This document shows positions 9,136 through 17,846 of a stretch of 64,000 bases of DNA, piece by piece. The stretch comes from Microcoleus sp036705565 (GTDB lineage Bacteria > Cyanobacteriota > Cyanobacteriia > Cyanobacteriales > Microcoleaceae). Location: assembly GCA_036705565.1 (NCBI GenBank), contig JAUBUY010000007.1; one strand, given 5' to 3'. A program made the position numbers and the translations under genes. The notes below the pieces were generated by a model, which worked only from the letters and a program-made list of their open reading frames with translations, made no database searches and was not told where the DNA came from. How positions within the stretch are numbered: the first letter of the stretch is position 1; every line of letters begins with the position of its first letter.

Positions 9136-10257
9136 ATGCTGATTTTACCAAAACATGAAAGACAAATTGACTGGGGTATCTTAGCCATAAATCAACGCAC
9201 TGATTCCGATTGGACTATTGCGACAAGTTGCGATAGCAAAAAAGTCACTTTAGTCGATCGCAACTTGTCCCCAAAATACGAATACCAGCTTCCCGACGAA
9301 ATTAGCTGTTTAGCCATCAGTCCCAAAGGAGATTTGCTGGCAGCAATTATGGCAAATGGCAATCATTTAGCAATTGTGACAGCAGAAAACCAGCTAGTTT
9401 TTGAAGAACAGCTACCTCACCCTCCTGTTAAGTTTTCGTATAACAAAAATGGATTTCAGGACTGCTGGTTTGATGCAGACGGCGTGCGTTTTTGGTGCAT
9501 GAAATTAATTGAAGGCGGGGAAGTCGAGATTCAAATTCGCGATACCAATTCGTGGCAAATTCAACGACAACTTTTGCTCGAAGACCCTTTTTGCTGGAGT
9601 TCCTTCTCGTTTCACCCGCACCCCGAAAATCAAATTTTAGCTCTTTGGGCTGCCGCAGGTCAGGACGGACAGCAAATCTACTGGCTTTATGACGATGGTA
9701 CGGAAATTCACGCCGTGGAGGTTCCATGTCCCGATGACACAGGGCCTCCAGAATTTCATCCTGCTGGTGGCGAATTTGTGGTTGTACACGATTGCGATCG
9801 ACAAATCAGCCGATTCAGTTTTCCTGACTGCAATCTACTTGGAATATGCGAATGCCCTTGTCCTGATTCGGATGACTGGTTTAGGTACTCTATGTGCTAC
9901 CTATCAGACGATCGCCTTCTAATTGACACCGTTGAAGGGAGAATGTATTTAATCGATATTGACAAAATGGAAATGTTAGATGAACTGATTTTAAGCGGTC
10001 ATGAACCGCGTCCTTCTCAAGAACTTTATCCTAATCTTAATGAGGAAGAAGGGCTTTGCAGCGACTTGGACTGCTTTTATAGATTTGATTCAGATAGGAT
10101 TCTTTCGGTTCACTCACAACTGCCGAGTCAAAAGCCTGAGTCTAAACAGAAGACATTAGTTATCTTCGGCGGAAAAGAGCTGTTTGGTTCGCTGGCGGAG
10201 GTACAACAATCCGCACCATACAGTAAATTATTCATTCAATCTTTAGGCATTTCTTAA
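9136..10257 (+). CDS. Unknown protein, probable beta-propeller, tandem copy 1
   Basis: The 373-residue product is soluble, acidic and aromatic-rich with no signal peptide. Repeating strands of the kind CLAISPKGDLLAAIM, PPEFHPAGGEFVVVHD and CYLSDDRLLIDTVEG look like blades of a WD40- or YVTN-like propeller, each with the small-P/D-G-x turn. No catalytic motif is recognised. A paralogue follows at 10640, and both share the same upstream repeat, so this is a tandem duplication. Residues about 36-125 and the last 30 residues are nearly identical in the two copies, while the middle has diverged. The function is unknown; a binding or scaffold role would fit a propeller. Confidence 0.75.
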   Translation: MLILPKHERQIDWGILAINQRTDSDWTIATSCDSKKVTLVDRNLSPKYEYQLPDEISCLAISPKGDLLAAIMANGNHLAIVTAENQLVFEEQLPHPPVKFSYNKNGFQDCWFDADGVRFWCMKLIEGGEVEIQIRDTNSWQIQRQLLLEDPFCWSSFSFHPHPENQILALWAAAGQDGQQIYWLYDDGTEIHAVEVPCPDDTGPPEFHPAGGEFVVVHDCDRQISRFSFPDCNLLGICECPCPDSDDWFRYSMCYLSDDRLLIDTVEGRMYLIDIDKMEMLDELILSGHEPRPSQELYPNLNEEEGLCSDLDCFYRFDSDRILSVHSQLPSQKPESKQKTLVIFGGKELFGSLAEVQQSAPYSKLFIQSLGIS

Positions 10258-10639
10258 TGATTTTCAATACAAAACGCTTCTTGTGCCGTGTTAGCTTTTC
10301 ACTCGCTTTCCCACAATCCGACAGGGGTTGAAACCCCTGCCTCATAGCGAAAGTCGGTTAAAACCGACTGTAGATTTTGACGGGAAGTGCGAGGGATTTT
10401 AGTCCTCTTGAGCGAGGACTTGAGCTATGAGACAGGGAATTCATTCCCTGTCGGAGTGTCGGATTTACCAACAATACCGCTACTGCATTTGATGTTAAGT
10501 TGACGCGCCGATAATTAGTCGGTAAGGTGCGTCAGTAAACAGTCTCTGACTCCCCAAAGAAATTCCAGACTGACGCACCCTACGATAAATGCTGCAAAAT
10601 TTCAGTTAAAATAGAGCTTATTTACGCTGAAATATCTTT
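10258..10639. repeat. Array of palindromic intergenic repeats, array 2
   Basis: This is a near copy of the end of array 1, with the GACAGGGGTTGAAACCCC palindrome at about 10319, the GTCGGTTAAAACCGAC palindrome and the GGTGCGTCAGT palindrome at 10523-10582. The last 110 bases match those before the first paralogue almost base for base, which shows that the duplicated unit is about 1504 bp and includes the upstream region. Confidence 0.85.
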
Positions 10640-11767
10640 ATGCTAATTTTACCAAAAAATGAAATACAAATTGACTGGTCGTTCTCACACATAAATCAAC
10701 CCATTAATTCCGAGTGGGCGACCATTGTCAGTGGCGATCGCAAAAAAGTCACTTTAGTCGATCGCAACTTGTCGCCAAAATACGAATACCAGCTTCCCGA
10801 CGAAATTAGCTGTTTAGCCATTAGTCCCAAAGGCGATTTGCTGGCAGCAATTATGGCAAATGGCAATCATTTAGCAATTATGACAGCAGAAAACCAGCTA
10901 GTTTTTGAAGAACAGCTACCTAACCCTCCTGTTAAGTTTTCGTATAACAAAAATGGATTTCAGGACTGCTGGTTTGATGCAGACGGCGTGCGTTTTTGGT
11001 GTATCAAATTAATTGAAGGCGAGGAAGTCGAGATTCAAATTCGCGATACTAATTCATGGCATATCCAGCGAAATATTAGGCTCAAAGACCCTTTTTATGG
11101 CCGTGGATTCTGGTTTCAACGACACCCAGAAAATCAAATTTTAGCTGTTTGGACTACCGATGGTCAGGGCGAATCGCAAATCTATTGGCTTTATGATGAT
11201 GGTATGACAATTCATGCCGTAGAGGTTCTCTGTGCCGATGATTACATGGGGCCTCCAGAATTTCACCCTGCTGGTGGCGAATTTATAATAGTACATGATT
11301 GCGGCCGAAAAATCAGCCGATTCAGTTTTCCTGACCGCAATCTACTGGGAATATGCGAATGGTCTTGGCCTGGGCTGAGTGACGGTTTTGGTAGCTATAT
11401 GTGCTACCTTTCAGACGATCGCATTCTAGTTAATACTGATGAAGGGCTCATGTATCTAATCGATATTAACAAAATGGAAATATCAGAGGAACTAATTTTA
11501 ATCGGTCACGAACCGCGTCCTTATCAAGAACTTTACCCTAATCTCAAGGATCTTAAAGAACAGCTTTGCGGCGACCTAAAATATTTCTATCGTTTTGATT
11601 CAGATAGCATTCTGTCCGTTCATTCACAAATCCTGACTCAAGAACCTGACTCTAAACAGAAGACATTAGTTATCTTCGGGGGAAAAGAGTTGTTTGGTTC
11701 CCTGGCGAAGGTACAAGAATCCGCACCCTACAGTAAATTATTCATTCAATCTTTAGGCATTTCTTAA
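10640..11767 (+). CDS. Unknown protein, probable beta-propeller, tandem copy 2
   Basis: This 375-residue paralogue of the preceding gene begins with the same MLILPK and ends with the same QSLGIS. The block KKVTLVDRNLSPKYEYQLPD through GVRFWC is nearly unchanged, whereas residues 14-34 and 140-330 differ at many places. This patchwork suggests either selection on the variable parts or gene conversion of the rest. Its propeller-like strand pattern is the same as in copy 1 (CLAISPKGD, PPEFHPAGGEFIIVHD). Function unknown. Confidence 0.75.
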   Translation: MLILPKNEIQIDWSFSHINQPINSEWATIVSGDRKKVTLVDRNLSPKYEYQLPDEISCLAISPKGDLLAAIMANGNHLAIMTAENQLVFEEQLPNPPVKFSYNKNGFQDCWFDADGVRFWCIKLIEGEEVEIQIRDTNSWHIQRNIRLKDPFYGRGFWFQRHPENQILAVWTTDGQGESQIYWLYDDGMTIHAVEVLCADDYMGPPEFHPAGGEFIIVHDCGRKISRFSFPDRNLLGICEWSWPGLSDGFGSYMCYLSDDRILVNTDEGLMYLIDINKMEISEELILIGHEPRPYQELYPNLKDLKEQLCGDLKYFYRFDSDSILSVHSQILTQEPDSKQKTLVIFGGKELFGSLAKVQESAPYSKLFIQSLGIS

Positions 11768-12417
11768 GGATTTCCAATACAAAACGCTTCTTGTGCCGTG
11801 TTAGCTTTTCACTCGCTTTCCCACAATCCGACAGGGGTTGAAACCCCTGCCTCATAGCGAAAGTCGGTTAAAACCGACTGTAGAGTTTGACGGAAAGTGC
11901 GAGGGATTTCAGTCCTCTTTCAGAGGACTTTAGCTATGAGACAGGGAATGAATTCCCTGTCGGACTGTCGCTTAAAACTGAGATATTGCACCATTCTCAA
12001 TTAGACGTAGGGGCGGGTTCGCCAACAGCCTTAAAGCTTGCAAATAGGTTCTATAAACCCGCCCGACCCCACGAAAAATCCTCTTATTGATATTGCTGCA
12101 AGATGTCGGTTAAAACCGACTGTAGAGTTTGACGGAAAGTGCGATCGATTTCAGTCCTCTTTGAGAGGACTTTTGCTATGAGACAGGGAATTCATTCCCT
12201 GTCGGAATGTCGGACTTACCAACAATACCGCTACTGCATCTGATGTGAAGTTGACGCGGCAAGAATTAGTGGGTAAGGTGCGTCAGTAAAAATTCTATGA
12301 CTCCCAAAAGAAATTCCAGACTGACGCACCCTACGAGAATTAGTGTGTTTGACATCCGAAAGTCTTTGTGTTACACTCGTACTACATAACAAACTTGCAA
12401 AACCAACTTAAACAAAA
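11768..12417. repeat. Array of palindromic intergenic repeats, array 3
   Basis: About 650 bases contain two further sets of the same palindromes (11820-11970 and 12100-12210) around a GGGGCGGGTTCGCC-type repeat near 12012. The GGTGCGTCAGT palindrome follows at 12273-12332. An open frame across 11887-12090 is composed entirely of repeat DNA and is not a gene. The region ends in a clear promoter for rtcB. Confidence 0.85.
12349..12377 (+). promoter_or_regulatory. Sigma-70 type promoter of rtcB
   Basis: A perfect -35 box TTGACA (12349-12354) is followed after 17 bases by TACACT (12372-12377) as the -10 box. Transcription would start near 12384, about 34 bases before the rtcB start codon. It is the best promoter match I see in the window. 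Confidence 0.6.
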
Positions 12418-13599
12418 ATGCCCTACGAAAAATTAGACATATCAGCCCCAAAACCAGTATTATCTTGGGCAAATCACGCCCTGGGCGAAAAAGAAACCAA
12501 GATGACCGCAAACGTAGCATCTTTGCCCTTTGTATTCAAACACGTCGCACTAATGCCCGACGTACATTTAGGAAAAGGTGCTTTAGTCGGTTCAGTAATT
12601 GCCACAAAAGAAGCGATTATTCCGGCGGCTGTGGGCGTCGATGTGGGTTGCGGTATGTCTGCGATAAAAATGCCATTCAAAGCCAACAAACTAGAAGGCA
12701 AACTCAAACAAATTCGCCTCGATATCGAAGCAGCAATTCCAGTCGGATTTTCGGAAAACAAAGAAGTAGAAACAACTGTCACCAACTGGCAAGGATGGGG
12801 TGAATTTAAGGAACTTCATCAAGGTGTGCAGCATCAAAACAATAAAGCCTTAAAACAAATGGGTTCCCTCGGCGGCAGCAATCATTTTATTGAGGTTTGC
12901 GTTGATACTGAAAACTTTGTTTGGCTGATGCTGCATTCCGGTTCTCGCGGCATTGGAAATTTGCTCGCACAGCAGCATATCGAAACTGCTAAAGATTTAG
13001 CTAAACTGGCAGAAATTAATCTGCCTGACAAAGATTTGGCTTATTTTGTGGCGGGTACGCGGGAGTTTGCGGCTTACTGGCACGATTTACAGTGGGCGCA
13101 AGATTATGCTCGTTTTAATCGCGATGTAATGATGAATCGGTTTAAGCGAATTGTGGAAAAACACGTCGCGGGCGGCAAATCTGTTAAGCCGTTATTAGAG
13201 GTGAATTGCCACCACAATTACGCGGAAAAAGAGGTGCATTTTGGGGAAGATGTGTATGTGACTCGCAAGGGTGCTGTGCGCGCGGATGTTGAGGATTATG
13301 GAATTATTCCGGGTTCAATGGGGGCAAAATCTTTTATTGTTAAGGGGAAGGGAAATGCTGAGAGTTACTGTAGTTGCAGTCACGGTGCGGGGCGGTTGAT
13401 GTCTCGCACTCAAGCGAAGAATGTATTCACTCTCGATGATTTTGTGCGGCAGACTGACGGGGTTGAGTGCCGCAAAGATGAGCAATTTTTAGATGAAATT
13501 CCGGGGGCTTATAAGCCGATTGATGAGGTGATGAGTCAGCAGTCGGATTTGGTGGAAGTTGTGGCGACTTTGAAGCAGGTGGTTTGTGTCAAGGGGTGA
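12418..13599 (+). CDS. rtcB: RtcB-type RNA ligase
   Basis: RtcB joins RNA ends carrying 2',3'-cyclic phosphate or 3'-phosphate to 5'-hydroxyl ends, using GTP and Mn2+, in RNA repair or tRNA splicing. The 393-residue protein shows the expected motifs: MPDVHLGKG, GVDVGCGM (metal-binding Cys), GSLGGSNHFIEV, HSGSRGIGN, and the guanylylation region SCSHGAGRLMSR with its histidine. The length is close to the short bacterial form (E. coli, 408 residues). No archease or rtcA gene is adjacent. A good promoter lies directly upstream, and a 92-bp dispersed repeat begins about 20 bases after the stop codon. Confidence 0.93.
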   Translation: MPYEKLDISAPKPVLSWANHALGEKETKMTANVASLPFVFKHVALMPDVHLGKGALVGSVIATKEAIIPAAVGVDVGCGMSAIKMPFKANKLEGKLKQIRLDIEAAIPVGFSENKEVETTVTNWQGWGEFKELHQGVQHQNNKALKQMGSLGGSNHFIEVCVDTENFVWLMLHSGSRGIGNLLAQQHIETAKDLAKLAEINLPDKDLAYFVAGTREFAAYWHDLQWAQDYARFNRDVMMNRFKRIVEKHVAGGKSVKPLLEVNCHHNYAEKEVHFGEDVYVTRKGAVRADVEDYGIIPGSMGAKSFIVKGKGNAESYCSCSHGAGRLMSRTQAKNVFTLDDFVRQTDGVECRKDEQFLDEIPGAYKPIDEVMSQQSDLVEVVATLKQVVCVKG

Positions 13600-13826
13600 C
13601 AGAAACTGGTTTATTTGTACTTCATATCGTTTCCGGTTGTATCGGAATGATTTAACCGCAGAGGGCGCAGAGAACGCAGAGGGAGAGAATACAGAGAGGA
13701 ATAATTCCGATGCTACCGGATTTGATATCACTTACCTGGAAAGTGCTTTATGGGAAGAGGGGGGAAATCAAGCCGCTGCTGATTTCCCCCCTCTTTACAA
13801 ACGCTTTGTTTTCTGAAGCTTTTTCT
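13600..13826. repeat. Spacer with dispersed 92-bp repeat, copy 2
   Basis: Positions 13623-13714 are the reverse complement of 2442-2533, identical over 92 bases by eye. On the repeat strand this copy is flanked by TCCGGT where the other copy is joined to the group II intron, so it represents the unoccupied site. The rest of the spacer has no gene. Confidence 0.85.
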
Positions 13827-14198
13827 CTAACACACCATTTGTCTCGACTCAATTTCTAGCAAGCGCAGCAGTGTTTCATCGCCCTTGGCTTTGGCTGCTT
13901 GCTTTCTACGATCGAGAATATTGCAAAGATTCGCTTGGTGCACTTGCGCCACTTCCACAACTGTTGGGTAATAATCCACCCTCGCTGAGGCGCTAGCTGC
14001 TGCGACATCACGATCGCCAGCTTGAGCATCTCGCTTTTTGGTATGGTTTGGGCCGCCGTATTTTCTGGGGTTGGGAATGTGTCTCGGATACCGATAGTTC
14101 CAGTTTTGACCCCGGTATTTGCCCGCGACTTCCCCTTCGATCATATCGACTGTCGGAATGTCGTACTCGTAGTTTGAACCGCGATAAGTGAGTTTCAT
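13827..14198 (-). CDS. DUF4278 domain protein
   Basis: This 123-residue protein begins with MKLTYRGSNYEYDIP and continues with GKYRGQNWNYRYP, the signature of the cyanobacterial DUF4278 family, whose function is not known. The middle (YGGPNHTKKRDAQ) is polar and probably disordered. The C-terminal part (LCNILDRRKQAAKAKGDETLLRLLEIE) should form charged helices. An AAGGATC sequence lies 13 bases before the ATG. It is transcribed alone, toward the convergent rtcB. Confidence 0.8.
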   Translation of the reverse strand: MKLTYRGSNYEYDIPTVDMIEGEVAGKYRGQNWNYRYPRHIPNPRKYGGPNHTKKRDAQAGDRDVAAASASARVDYYPTVVEVAQVHQANLCNILDRRKQAAKAKGDETLLRLLEIESRQMVC

Positions 14199-14541
14199 AT
14201 TTTTTGATCCTTATATTTATCGAGATAAAAAGGGCAATCAGGTCAGCGTTGGTTTTCTTCGCTAAAACATTTTTAGTTTCTGTATTCAATTATACTGTTT
14301 TTTTAGATAAATCGCTTTTTTTTACAAAAATTAATATTTTGAGGGGGAGACGGCAAGAAAAAACCCGCCGCAGCGGGTTTAATCCAGTTTCATAAAGTAG
14401 CGCTAGATATTACCCCCCCAACCCCCCCTCCCGCGGGGGGGCTAAGACTTCATCCATAGCACATCTTTAGAAAAATGGTATTAATCCAGTTTTTGACTGC
14501 TTCGAGCAGCCCCGGAGCGAAACTACTTCGGTTCCGAATAA
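14199..14541. other. Intergenic region with terminator and C/G tract
   Basis: The region has no gene. It contains a GC-rich hairpin (about 14355-14381), a CCCCCCC...GGGGGGG tract near 14412-14442 that can fold, and a small CTGC/GCAG hairpin near 14497-14509. These lie downstream of the minus-strand BON gene. Confidence 0.55.
14354..14381 (-). terminator. Rho-independent terminator downstream of the BON gene
   Basis: Read on the minus strand, AAACCCGC TGC GGCGGGTTT is followed by a run of T. This fits an intrinsic terminator for the BON-domain gene, about 160 bases after its stop codon. Confidence 0.6.
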
Positions 14542-14886
14542 CTAGCCGACTGTCACCTGATCGGTTTGCACGTTTGTGGCACCTTCTTCAGCAGAGGCGA
14601 TCGCCACCAACTTGTCGAGAATTTCCTGACTGGGAACTTGACCTTTGAGAACAACCGTGCTGCTGAGCTGAGCAACCCAAACAGTCTCGATATCAGCAAC
14701 TTCTGCATCGCTGTCAAAAGCTAAAGCAACCCGCTTCGCGAGGCCACTTTCGTCAAAATTTCCGTCTGGGCCGACTTTAGCAGGAGCGATGGATTGCGCT
14801 TGTGCTGCTTGCTGTACTACTTGTGCCATCGGTTCAGCCTGGGGTGCAGGCTTTTCGAGTCCGAACAGTCTTTTAAACCAACCCAT
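14542..14886 (-). CDS. Small BON-domain protein
   Basis: The 114-residue product starts with MGWFKRLFG, then a glutamine- and alanine-rich linker (residues 15-40), and then a BON-like domain (residues 45-114) with the pattern TVVLKGQVPSQEILDKLVAIA and a final VQTDQVTV strand. BON domains bind phospholipids or sit in envelope and osmotic-stress proteins. There is no signal peptide, so the protein is probably cytoplasmic, perhaps at the membrane through the amphipathic N-terminus. It is transcribed alone. The family is common in cyanobacteria; the role is not established. Confidence 0.75.
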   Translation of the reverse strand: MGWFKRLFGLEKPAPQAEPMAQVVQQAAQAQSIAPAKVGPDGNFDESGLAKRVALAFDSDAEVADIETVWVAQLSSTVVLKGQVPSQEILDKLVAIASAEEGATNVQTDQVTVG

Positions 14887-15029
14887 AGTATTTGAGTCTC
14901 CTGAAAATACACTTTTTACACAATAGCTCTAGAAGTCCAAAAGACTCGTAATTGTTGCAAAACTCAGCGAAATTTATCAAAATGTTTTCCGGTAGACTTT
15001 CACAATCTCAAATCTCCCATGATATGCAG

Positions 15030-15215
15030 ATGTTAATTTTGCTATTTTATGTCTAGGATGCTACGCCTTGGATTGCAGACCAGTAGTCGAAATAGTTCCC
15101 ACTTTTACCTTGAACAAACTGCACAGCGCGCCGGAATACATTCCCGGTTTGTTTAACTACTGGGGACATCTTGTGCTGGTCATCGAACTGTGTCCACGGA
15201 TACAAGGGACGCTAA
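15030..15215 (+). pseudogene. Remnant of a cheW-like gene
   Basis: CheW is the adaptor that links chemoreceptors to the CheA kinase. The fragment reads MLILLFYV, then a TAG stop, then after a frame change VVEIVPTFTLNKLHSAPEYIPG and LFNYWGHLVLVIELCPRIQG. The order matches the first half of CheW (family pattern APEYVAGLFNYRG...VPVIDL). It has one stop, one frameshift, a lost Arg (NYWG for NYRG), and no second half. No other chemotaxis gene is near, so it is probably debris of a transferred or rearranged locus. Confidence 0.6.
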
Positions 15216-15265
15216 ACCCGCGCTTAATTGGGGGTAGCCCTGCATATACGCTGTCAATCTAATTC

Positions 15266-16528
15266 TTAACTTTTTAGATAATATTCTTCTGCTTCTGACC
15301 AATTGAGTTTAAGCAAGGAATCATCTCCCCATGTCAGCTTGAGACTCGGCTTAATGGCTTCCACGCCCAAAGCGCTAATAATTTGCGCTGCGACAGCTTT
15401 CGCCAATAGCGGCGGTACAGAATTTCCGACTTGGCGAAAACCGTGCCATTTTGTGACATGAAATCTAAACCAGTCAGGATAGGAATGCAGTCGCGCAGCT
15501 TCTCTGACTGTAATGCACCGAGGGGCGATCGGGTGAATCGGTCTCGGCGAAGTATAAGCCCCCCTAGCCCTGTCGGTTCCGGCCCTGAGAGTGTTGCAAA
15601 CTCCGTCGGGGTGAAGCTTGTAAAAACGGCTGATCGGCTCTTTTTCGCCGCGTTTTGCCGCCTGAAACCTTTCTATACATTCCTGAGAATGTTTAGTTCG
15701 CAAACTACAAGAGAGGATTTGTCGATCGTACTCGCGATCGTAGGAATAATCATCATCCAAACCATCAATTCCGCGCATTATACTCGCATAAGTGCTGCAC
15801 TTTCCGTACTCTGCCATTACCCAATCTCGGTGCAGCAACTCGCTGTAGTTTTCCACTTCCGGCAAATCTCCAATCGCATCCCAAACAGTCGGAACAGCAG
15901 GTAAATTAATTTTTTTATAGCGTTTAGGAATTTTAATTTTGGGCAATATAGTAGTTTGCTGAGGGTATTTGGGTAGCTCATAACCTGCTTTGCACCCAAT
16001 CAAAAACAATCGTTTGCGAGCTTGCGGCACTCCATAGTTAACAGCGTTGAGAACTTGATAATTTTCTTCTACTTTATAGCCACGTTTCAGAAAAGAGCTA
16101 ATTAAAACATTCAGGAGTTCTTTGTGTTCTCCTGATGCAATTCCCGGTACATTTTCCATTACAAAAAACTTGGGTTTTAGCTCCAAAACTAAGCGCTGAA
16201 AGTGAAAAATTAGAGAATTTCGTGGATCGTCCACATCGCGCTTGCCCATCATCGAGAATCCTTGACAGGGCGAACCGCTGATTACTACGTCTATCTCGCG
16301 CCCCCCGATCGCCGATTTTTTCCGAATTTCCGAGCCCGTAAGCTGTGTGACATCTTTACACAGAATAGAACACAGCGGGAAATTAAACTCGTGTGTGGCG
16401 CAGTGAATAGGGTCAATTTCGACTGAGGCAAGTACGTCAAAACCTGCTTGTTCAAAGCCCAGAGTCATGCCGCCCGCACCTGCAAATAAATCAACAGCGA
16501 TCGGTCGCTTTTTCCGATTGCTTGGCAT
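15266..16528 (-). CDS. C5 cytosine-specific DNA methyltransferase (orphan)
   Basis: The enzyme transfers a methyl group from SAM to C5 of cytosine in a specific DNA site. The 420-residue protein has motif I (DLFAGAGGMTLGFEQAG), motif IV with the catalytic cysteine (GSPCQGFS), motif VI (MENVPG), motif VIII (QARKRLFLIG), and motifs IX-X at the end (RCITVREAARLHSYPDWF, RQVGNSVPPLLAKA). The target recognition region is about residues 210-320. No restriction enzyme gene is adjacent, so it looks like a solitary methyltransferase. A CGATCG specificity, as in the HIP1-linked enzymes of other cyanobacteria, is possible but not shown by the sequence. Confidence 0.9.
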   Translation of the reverse strand: MPSNRKKRPIAVDLFAGAGGMTLGFEQAGFDVLASVEIDPIHCATHEFNFPLCSILCKDVTQLTGSEIRKKSAIGGREIDVVISGSPCQGFSMMGKRDVDDPRNSLIFHFQRLVLELKPKFFVMENVPGIASGEHKELLNVLISSFLKRGYKVEENYQVLNAVNYGVPQARKRLFLIGCKAGYELPKYPQQTTILPKIKIPKRYKKINLPAVPTVWDAIGDLPEVENYSELLHRDWVMAEYGKCSTYASIMRGIDGLDDDYSYDREYDRQILSCSLRTKHSQECIERFQAAKRGEKEPISRFYKLHPDGVCNTLRAGTDRARGAYTSPRPIHPIAPRCITVREAARLHSYPDWFRFHVTKWHGFRQVGNSVPPLLAKAVAAQIISALGVEAIKPSLKLTWGDDSLLKLNWSEAEEYYLKS

Positions 16529-16664
16529 AACATTTCAATAAAAAAGTTGCTTTAATAGAAATTAAGGAAATCAACAGCGTTTCTGGTAATAAATCGTGAA
16601 TTTGTCCACGAGCCAGCCACAAAGGAACCGGGTTTATACATAACTTTTAAATACAAAAAATGCT

Positions 16665-17837
16665 TTAAGAAGCTGTATTTAATTTGACATTTTTCATTAT
16701 TTCCGCAGCCGCCCGATCGCACACGCCCACATCTCCGAGACTTTCCCGCATTTCCCGATAACCCGCCAAAGTTTGCTGGCGCCGATCGGCATTTTGCAGC
16801 AATTCCAATGCGTGATGCACTATATTTTCCGCAGTCGCCTCGTCTTGCAGCAACTCCGGGACGATCGGCTTCATTTGCACCAAATTGGGCGGAGACATAA
16901 AAGGAATCGAAAATTTCAGCACGTGGCGAAAAATCCAAGCCGTAATTGGACTGACGCGATAGAGGACAACTTGCGGAACATCCAGCAAAGCCAGCTCCAG
17001 ATTAACAGTACCAGATTTAGTAATCGCCAGATCGGCAGCAGCCAAGATTTCCAGAGTTTGATTTTCTAACAGAGTAGCCCGCAAACCGTAATTCTCGATC
17101 GCCTGTTCAATTTTGTGGCGAAAAGCGTTATTAGCAAGCGGAATCCAAAAATGAACTTCCGGCAATTTAGCTTGAATAATTTGAGCTGCCTCAAATATAA
17201 CCGGCATCAGGTACTTGAGTTCTTGGTGTCTAGAAGCGGGAATTAGGGCGATCGACACCTGTTCCGGTCCAATTCCCAAAGTTTTGCGGGCAACTTCCCG
17301 GCTGGGCGCAGATTGCATTCTATCCACCAAAGGATGACCAACCCAACTCACTTCGGCTCCTTTTTCTCGATAATAACAAGCTTCCTCTGGGAAAATTGCC
17401 AAAAGTTGGTCGCAAATATTGACAATCAGATCAGTATTGCGAGGAGAAATCGACCAAACCCATTCTTGAGGTGCGATGTACCAAACCACGGGCAAATCAG
17501 GCAAACAGCGGCGGATGTAGCTGCCAATACCGAGATTAGGAGTCAAATAATCAATCAATACAACAGCATCGGGGCGAAAGTTTTTGAGATATTGTTTAGC
17601 TTTTTGTTGAACTTTGATCGTTGGCCAAATATACGGCACTGATTCTATCAAACCCATAGAACCAATGCCCACAGTATCGCCTAAAATAGTAGCCCCAGCT
17701 TCTGCCATACGAGGGCCGCCCAATCCGGTTATTTCTAACTCCAAACCAGCGGCGACAGCGTAACGTTTTAAGGCTGCAACTAACAAAGCTCCTTGCAAAT
17801 CGCCCGAAACCTCACCAGTGCTGATAAAAATTTTCAT
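16665..17837 (-). CDS. lpxB: Lipid-A-disaccharide synthase
   Basis: LpxB joins UDP-2,3-diacylglucosamine and lipid X into the lipid A disaccharide at the inner membrane. The 390-residue protein begins with MKIFISTGEVSGDLQGA, the family N-terminus with the key ISTGEVSGD motif. It also contains GLGGPRM, a Rossmann-like second half and SGTVNLELALLDVPQVVLYR near residue 285, the GT19 nucleotide-sugar site. The C-terminal LQMKPIVPELLQ-type region is present (NLVQMKPIVPELLQ). It is the last gene of the lpx cluster, nine bases after the Uma2 gene on the same strand. Confidence 0.94.
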   Translation of the reverse strand: MKIFISTGEVSGDLQGALLVAALKRYAVAAGLELEITGLGGPRMAEAGATILGDTVGIGSMGLIESVPYIWPTIKVQQKAKQYLKNFRPDAVVLIDYLTPNLGIGSYIRRCLPDLPVVWYIAPQEWVWSISPRNTDLIVNICDQLLAIFPEEACYYREKGAEVSWVGHPLVDRMQSAPSREVARKTLGIGPEQVSIALIPASRHQELKYLMPVIFEAAQIIQAKLPEVHFWIPLANNAFRHKIEQAIENYGLRATLLENQTLEILAAADLAITKSGTVNLELALLDVPQVVLYRVSPITAWIFRHVLKFSIPFMSPPNLVQMKPIVPELLQDEATAENIVHHALELLQNADRRQQTLAGYREMRESLGDVGVCDRAAAEIMKNVKLNTAS

Positions 17838-17846
17838 ATTTTGACT

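Noticed and set aside
11887..12090. A 67-codon plus-strand frame between the propeller genes and rtcB
   Set aside because: It consists of palindromic repeat DNA and a GGGGCGGG repeat; no protein pattern is visible.
15431..15904. A 157-residue plus-strand frame opposite the methyltransferase
   Set aside because: It is antisense to the C5 methyltransferase and has no recognisable motif.
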